From JBDTGE01 sp050742975 (GTDB taxonomy: Bacteria; Actinomycetota; Actinomycetes; Mycobacteriales; Jatrophihabitantaceae): a stretch of 8,137 bases of DNA. Position 1 is the stretch's first letter. Each line of letters begins with the position of its first letter. Made by a program: the position numbers and the translations under genes. The notes below the pieces were generated by a model. The model was not told where the DNA came from. It ran no database searches and saw only the letters and a program-made list of their open reading frames with translations. The DNA is taken from contig JBOGDQ010000059.1 of the NCBI GenBank assembly GCA_050742975.1, positions 1 to 8,137 of the forward strand, given 5' to 3'. Below are positions 5,708 to 8,137 of the stretch, piece after piece.

Positions 5708-5713
5708 CAATAG
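5708..5713 (-). promoter_or_regulatory. Possible -10 element for the Lrp/AsnC gene
   Basis: Read on the minus strand, TATTGT fits TANNNT and lies 15 nt before the chosen GTG start at 5692. No good -35 was seen. The shared gap with the divergent lipoprotein gene (5693-5778) is only 86 bp, so the two promoters probably overlap. Confidence 0.3.
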
Positions 5714-5778
5714 GCGTTACGTCACACCGAGCCGTACCACCGCTTCCGCGGCGAACCGTGTGCCGCCATGCTTGGTCC

Positions 5779-6477
5779 ATGCGATTGCCCCGGACCCTGG
5801 CCGCCTTCGCGGTACTCGCCGCCCTGCTGACCGCCTGCTCCACGACGACGACCGGGAGCGGCACCGCCCCGCAGCAGCCGAGCAGCGGATCGGGCCACGA
5901 CTTCCCCTCCGGCTCCGGCACGACGCCGGCACCGGCAGCGACGTCCGCCACCAGGACGTCGACGCCCACCGGTTCGGCCCGGCCGCCCAAGCCGCTGCGC
6001 ACGGACACGGTGCACGCCGCGGACGGCACGAGCTTTCTCGTCAGCATCTGGGCGGCGCGAACCGATCCGACCTGCGCGAACCACGCGTACGGCAAGCCGG
6101 TGATCGCGTTCCTGACCGCTCATCCGTGCGTCGGGCTGCGCCGCCTGCTCGCGACCACCACGCTGGACACGCACGCCGTGGGCCTGGCCATCTCCGAGCT
6201 CGGCTTCAAGGGCACGGACCCGCAGGTCTACACGACGGCTGGCAACTTCGTGACGCTGGTGAAGCGGAACGGGACCGGCAACCTGGACGACCTGCTGCGC
6301 GACGGCTCGCGGCTGCCGGCCGGCCCGTCGTCGGTTCCGGACCCGGACGTCACGACGGCGCAGGCCCAGGACGCGGGCGTCGAGGTCGTCGACGCCTGGT
6401 ACCTGGACCGGCCTACCTCCTCCAGCGACAGCAAGCTCATCGCGATGGCGCTGTCGCTGTTCCTCCAGCTGAACTGA
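5779..6477 (+). CDS. Secreted lipoprotein of unknown function
   Basis: 232 residues. The signal peptide MRLPRTLAAFAVLAALLTAC ends in a good lipobox, LTAC (17-20), so Cys20 should be lipidated and the protein anchored outside the cytoplasmic membrane. A low-complexity Ser/Thr/Gly/Pro/Ala linker follows (21-72). The folded part (about 75-232) carries DPTCANHAYGKPVIAFLTAH (96-115), then PCVGLRRLLATTTLDTHAVG, GTGNLDDLLRDGSRLPAGPS and DAGVEVVDAWYLD. Cys99 and Cys117 may form a disulfide. I recognise the pattern only as a conserved actinobacterial hypothetical lipoprotein and assign no activity. The ATG at 5779 is chosen because it starts the signal peptide directly; no strong Shine-Dalgarno is present. 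The stop lies inside a 23/24-bp tandem duplication. Confidence 0.8.
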   Translation: MRLPRTLAAFAVLAALLTACSTTTTGSGTAPQQPSSGSGHDFPSGSGTTPAPAATSATRTSTPTGSARPPKPLRTDTVHAADGTSFLVSIWAARTDPTCANHAYGKPVIAFLTAHPCVGLRRLLATTTLDTHAVGLAISELGFKGTDPQVYTTAGNFVTLVKRNGTGNLDDLLRDGSRLPAGPSSVPDPDVTTAQAQDAGVEVVDAWYLDRPTSSSDSKLIAMALSLFLQLN

Positions 6478-6507
6478 GTCGCGTCCTCCAATCTGAACTG
6501 AGCCGCG
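6461..6507 (+). repeat. 23/24-bp imperfect tandem duplication across the lipoprotein stop codon
   Basis: The copy at 6461-6483 and the copy at 6484-6507 share TCCTCCA, then CTGAACTGAG and CGCG. They differ by a short indel/substitution (G versus AT) and one T/C change. The first copy holds the end of the lipoprotein gene (LQLN-stop); the second is noncoding. Confidence 0.85.
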
Positions 6508-6540
6508 CTGCTTGCCGTGGCGCGAGTTGCGCAGGGGTCG

Positions 6541-6546
6541 TAGCGT
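6541..6546 (+). promoter_or_regulatory. Possible -10 element for a leaderless AAA+ ATPase mRNA
   Basis: TAGCGT followed by 7 nt and then the GTG start at 6554 matches the TANNNT-N7-start pattern of actinobacterial leaderless genes. No Shine-Dalgarno lies at normal distance, which fits. No clear -35 is visible. If real, the ATPase has its own promoter 64 bp after the lipoprotein stop. Confidence 0.4.
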
Positions 6547-6553
6547 CGATCGG

Positions 6554-7978
6554 GTGACTGCACCCACGATCGCCACGCTCGGCGAGCTGCGCACGTCCGG
6601 ACACGTGCACCGCAGCGTCAAGACCGAGATCCGCGAGAACCTGATCGCCCGCCTGGCCGCCGGCGAGCCCACCTTCCCCGGCATCGTCGGCTTCGACGAC
6701 AGCGTCCTGCCCGAGGTCGAGCGGGCCCTGCTCGCCGGCCACGACCTGGTCCTGCTCGGCGAGCGCGGGCAGGGCAAGACCCGAGTGATCCGGACGATCG
6801 TGGGGCTGCTCGACGAGTGGACGCCGGTCGTCGACGGCTGCGAGATCAACGACCATCCGTACGCGCCGGCGTGCCACCGCTGCATCGGTGTCGTCGCGGC
6901 CGACGGTGACCTGACCCCGATCGCGTGGAAGCACCGCAGCGAGCGCTACGGCGAGAAGCTGGCCACGCCGGATACCTCCGTCGGCGACCTGATCGGCGAC
7001 GTCGACCCGATCAAGGTCGCGCAGGGACGCACCCTCGGCGATCCCGAGACCATCCACTACGGCCTCGTCCCGCGAACGAACCGCGGCATCATCGCGGTCA
7101 ACGAGCTCCCCGATCTGGCCGAGCGAATCCAGGTGGCCCTGCTCAACGTGCTGGAGGAGCGCGACATCCAGGTCCGCGGGTACCAGCTGCGGATGCCGCT
7201 GGACCTGCTGCTCGTCGCCAGCGCGAACCCCGAGGACTACACCAACCGCGGCCGCATCATCACCCCGCTGAAGGACCGGTTCGGCGCCGAGGTCCGCACC
7301 CACTACCCGCTCGAACTCGCCGACGAGCTCGAGCTCGTCGCGCAGGAGGCGGCGGTGCTGTGGTCGGACGCCACGCATGCCGCGCCCGTCGTCCCGGCGC
7401 ACATCCTGGAGGTCGTCGCCCGGTTCGCCCGCGCGGTCCGCGACGCGCCGCAGGTCGACCAGCGCTCAGGCGTCTCGGCCCGGTTCGCGATCGCGGCCGT
7501 CGAGACCGTGGCCGCGTCAGCCGTCCGCCGCGCCGCGATCAGCGGGGAGGTCCTGGCGGTCGCGCGAGTTGCCGACCTGACGTGCGTGATCCCCGCCTCG
7601 CGCGGCAAGGTCGAGTTCGACGACGCGGACGAGGGCCGCGAGTTCGAGGTGCTCGATCACCTGCTGCGCCGCGCACTGGCCGAGACGTTTCGCGCCCGGC
7701 TGGCCGGCCTGGATCTGCGTCCGCTGCAGCAGAAGTTCGACGAAGGACTGACGGTCTCGACCGGTGACGCGGTGGGGGCGGATTCGCTGCTTGCCCAGCT
7801 CGGCCCGGTGCCCGTCCTGTCCGCGCTGCTGGAGCGGCTCGAGCCGGACGGGATCGGCGAGGGTCCGGCCGCGGTCGGTATCGCCGCCGCGGTGCTCGAG
7901 TTCGCGCTCGAGGGCCTGTACCTGAACAAGCGGCTGGCCAAGGACACCGACGGCGCCAGGACCGTCTATGGCCAGTAG
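6554..7978 (+). CDS. AAA+ ATPase, MoxR/magnesium-chelatase-like (Rv0958-like)
   Basis: 474 residues from the GTG at 6554, a full-length protein of the actinobacterial family represented by Rv0958. Seen: Walker A GERGQGKT at 69-76; a cysteine cluster DGCEINDHPYAPACHRC with Cys96, Cys107 and Cys110; Walker B RGIIAVNELPDL at 177-188, with Asn-Glu where many AAA+ proteins have Asp-Glu; sensor 1 VASANPEDY at 221-229; and the arginine-finger region LKDRFGAEVRTHYP at 239-252. A helical lid and a long C-terminal helical domain follow (about 255-474). Helix-2-insert AAA+ proteins of this type usually work with a VWA partner to insert metal or remodel proteins. The visible start of the next gene looks like that partner. 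The client and metal are unknown; older 'magnesium chelatase' labels for the family are not evidence of chlorophyll synthesis. The frame is open a little upstream (to 6512), but the leaderless-type signal supports 6554. Confidence 0.88.
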   Translation: MTAPTIATLGELRTSGHVHRSVKTEIRENLIARLAAGEPTFPGIVGFDDSVLPEVERALLAGHDLVLLGERGQGKTRVIRTIVGLLDEWTPVVDGCEINDHPYAPACHRCIGVVAADGDLTPIAWKHRSERYGEKLATPDTSVGDLIGDVDPIKVAQGRTLGDPETIHYGLVPRTNRGIIAVNELPDLAERIQVALLNVLEERDIQVRGYQLRMPLDLLLVASANPEDYTNRGRIITPLKDRFGAEVRTHYPLELADELELVAQEAAVLWSDATHAAPVVPAHILEVVARFARAVRDAPQVDQRSGVSARFAIAAVETVAASAVRRAAISGEVLAVARVADLTCVIPASRGKVEFDDADEGREFEVLDHLLRRALAETFRARLAGLDLRPLQQKFDEGLTVSTGDAVGADSLLAQLGPVPVLSALLERLEPDGIGEGPAAVGIAAAVLEFALEGLYLNKRLAKDTDGARTVYGQ

Positions 7979-8077
7979 TCCGGCACCGTCCCCAACCCCG
8001 GCCCGCGATCATGTTGCAGCCACGTGGCCCAAGCAACCCCTGCGCACCGAGATCACGGGTCGGGATGAGGGACGCCG
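7979..8077. repeat. Nested palindrome in the gap between the AAA+ gene and the VWA gene
   Basis: This 99-bp gap holds GCCACGTGGC (8019-8028, perfect), enclosed by GTTGC (8013-8017) and GCAAC (8033-8037), so a two-part hairpin can form. The stretch is less GC-rich than the neighbouring genes. A 37-codon frame across it (7968-8081) has no coding features. It may be an intergenic repeat copy or a hairpin tuning expression of the downstream gene. Confidence 0.5.
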
Positions 8078-8137
8078 GTGAGCTCTAGATATGCAGCCTG
8101 GCACGGCGGGCCCGATCCGCTGCAGCCGCCGTACGAC
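8078..8137 (+). CDS. VWA-domain protein partner of the AAA+ ATPase, N-terminal 20 residues (Rv0959-like)
   Basis: Partial gene that runs off the right edge. The GTG at 8078-8080 has GAGGG (8067-8071) 6 nt upstream, and an in-frame TGA at 8066-8068 excludes any earlier start. The visible peptide contains YAAWHGGPDPLQPPYD. An aromatic, a Gly-Gly-Pro-Asp-Pro-Leu block and a Pro-Pro-x-Asp ending is what I recall as the usual opening of the VWA proteins that follow Rv0958-type ATPases. The VWA/MIDAS domain itself is C-terminal in that family and is not in the window, so the call depends on the short motif and the position after the ATPase. Confidence 0.65.
   Translation, partial: MSSRYAAWHGGPDPLQPPYD

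Noticed and set aside
5640..6885. Long frames on both strands over the lipoprotein gene
   Set aside because: The lipoprotein frame has a signal peptide and lipobox. The competing frames are Arg/Ala-rich shadows and cross the starts of well-supported genes.
7321..7340. Perfect 20-bp palindrome CGACGAGCTCGAGCTCGTCG
   Set aside because: It lies within the AAA+ coding region and encodes an Asp-Glu-Leu-Glu-Leu-Val helix with common GC-rich codons, so coding constraint can explain it. It would be worth another look only if conserved at synonymous sites.
7968..8081. 37-codon frame starting ATG GCC AGT across the AAA+ stop
   Set aside because: It has no Shine-Dalgarno at useful distance, no recognisable protein pattern and palindromic content. 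It ends over the well-supported GTG start at 8078.
1..8137. CRISPR arrays, tRNA or rRNA genes, transposases, phage genes, toxin-antitoxin pairs
   Set aside because: I looked on both strands and saw no regular spaced repeats, cloverleaf patterns, DDE/recombinase motifs or paired small toxin-like genes.

Overview
The window is very GC-rich (about 70% by eye), starts many genes with GTG, and carries a mycothiol S-conjugate amidase gene (mca). Mycothiol is made only by actinobacteria, so this is an actinomycete chromosome. The gene content is mostly ordinary housekeeping and accessory chromosome. No phage, transposase, tRNA, rRNA or CRISPR array was seen.

Layout, left to right: (1) The 3' end of arfB (+), a ribosome-rescue peptidyl-tRNA hydrolase, ends at 162. 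It faces a long hairpin (170-224) that probably terminates both it and the convergent HTH_42 winged-helix gene (249-1364, -). (2) A DUF3224 gene (1434-1868, -) lies upstream of the HTH_42 gene, separated from it by a perfect 17-bp inverted repeat (1381-1430). DUF3224 is transcribed divergently from a WYL-domain regulator (1956-2972, +). The 87-bp gap between them holds a cluster of TGACAGG-like half-sites, so this looks like a regulator facing its target. (3) A conserved actinobacterial block follows: greA (4348-4854, +) diverges from mca (3253-4182, -), which overlaps by 4 nt a small single-pass membrane protein gene (2942-3256, -). The order matches greA...mca-Rv1083 of Mycobacterium tuberculosis as I remember it. 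(4) An Lrp/AsnC regulator (5207-5692, -) overlaps by 4 nt the remains of a GNAT acetyltransferase (4913-5210, -). The remnant lacks its N-terminal half and is broken by two one-base losses, both in homopolymers. (5) A secreted lipoprotein of unknown function (5779-6477, +) diverges from the Lrp gene. It is followed by an AAA+ MoxR/Mg-chelatase-like ATPase (6554-7978, +) and the first 20 codons of what looks like its VWA-domain partner (8078-8137, +). This resembles the Rv0958-Rv0959 pair.

Working links: arfB and greA act on stalled ribosomes and stalled RNA polymerase, and mca detoxifies thiol-reactive electrophiles. The AAA+/VWA pair is probably a chaperone or metal-insertion type machine of unknown client. 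The points most worth a second look are the inverted repeats between genes, the operator-like cluster at 1903-1932, the doubly frameshifted GNAT, and two small tandem duplications at gene ends (2914-2960 and 6461-6507). I do not see convincing evidence for a wholly new multi-gene system. The least understood functional unit is the AAA+/VWA pair with its upstream lipoprotein.
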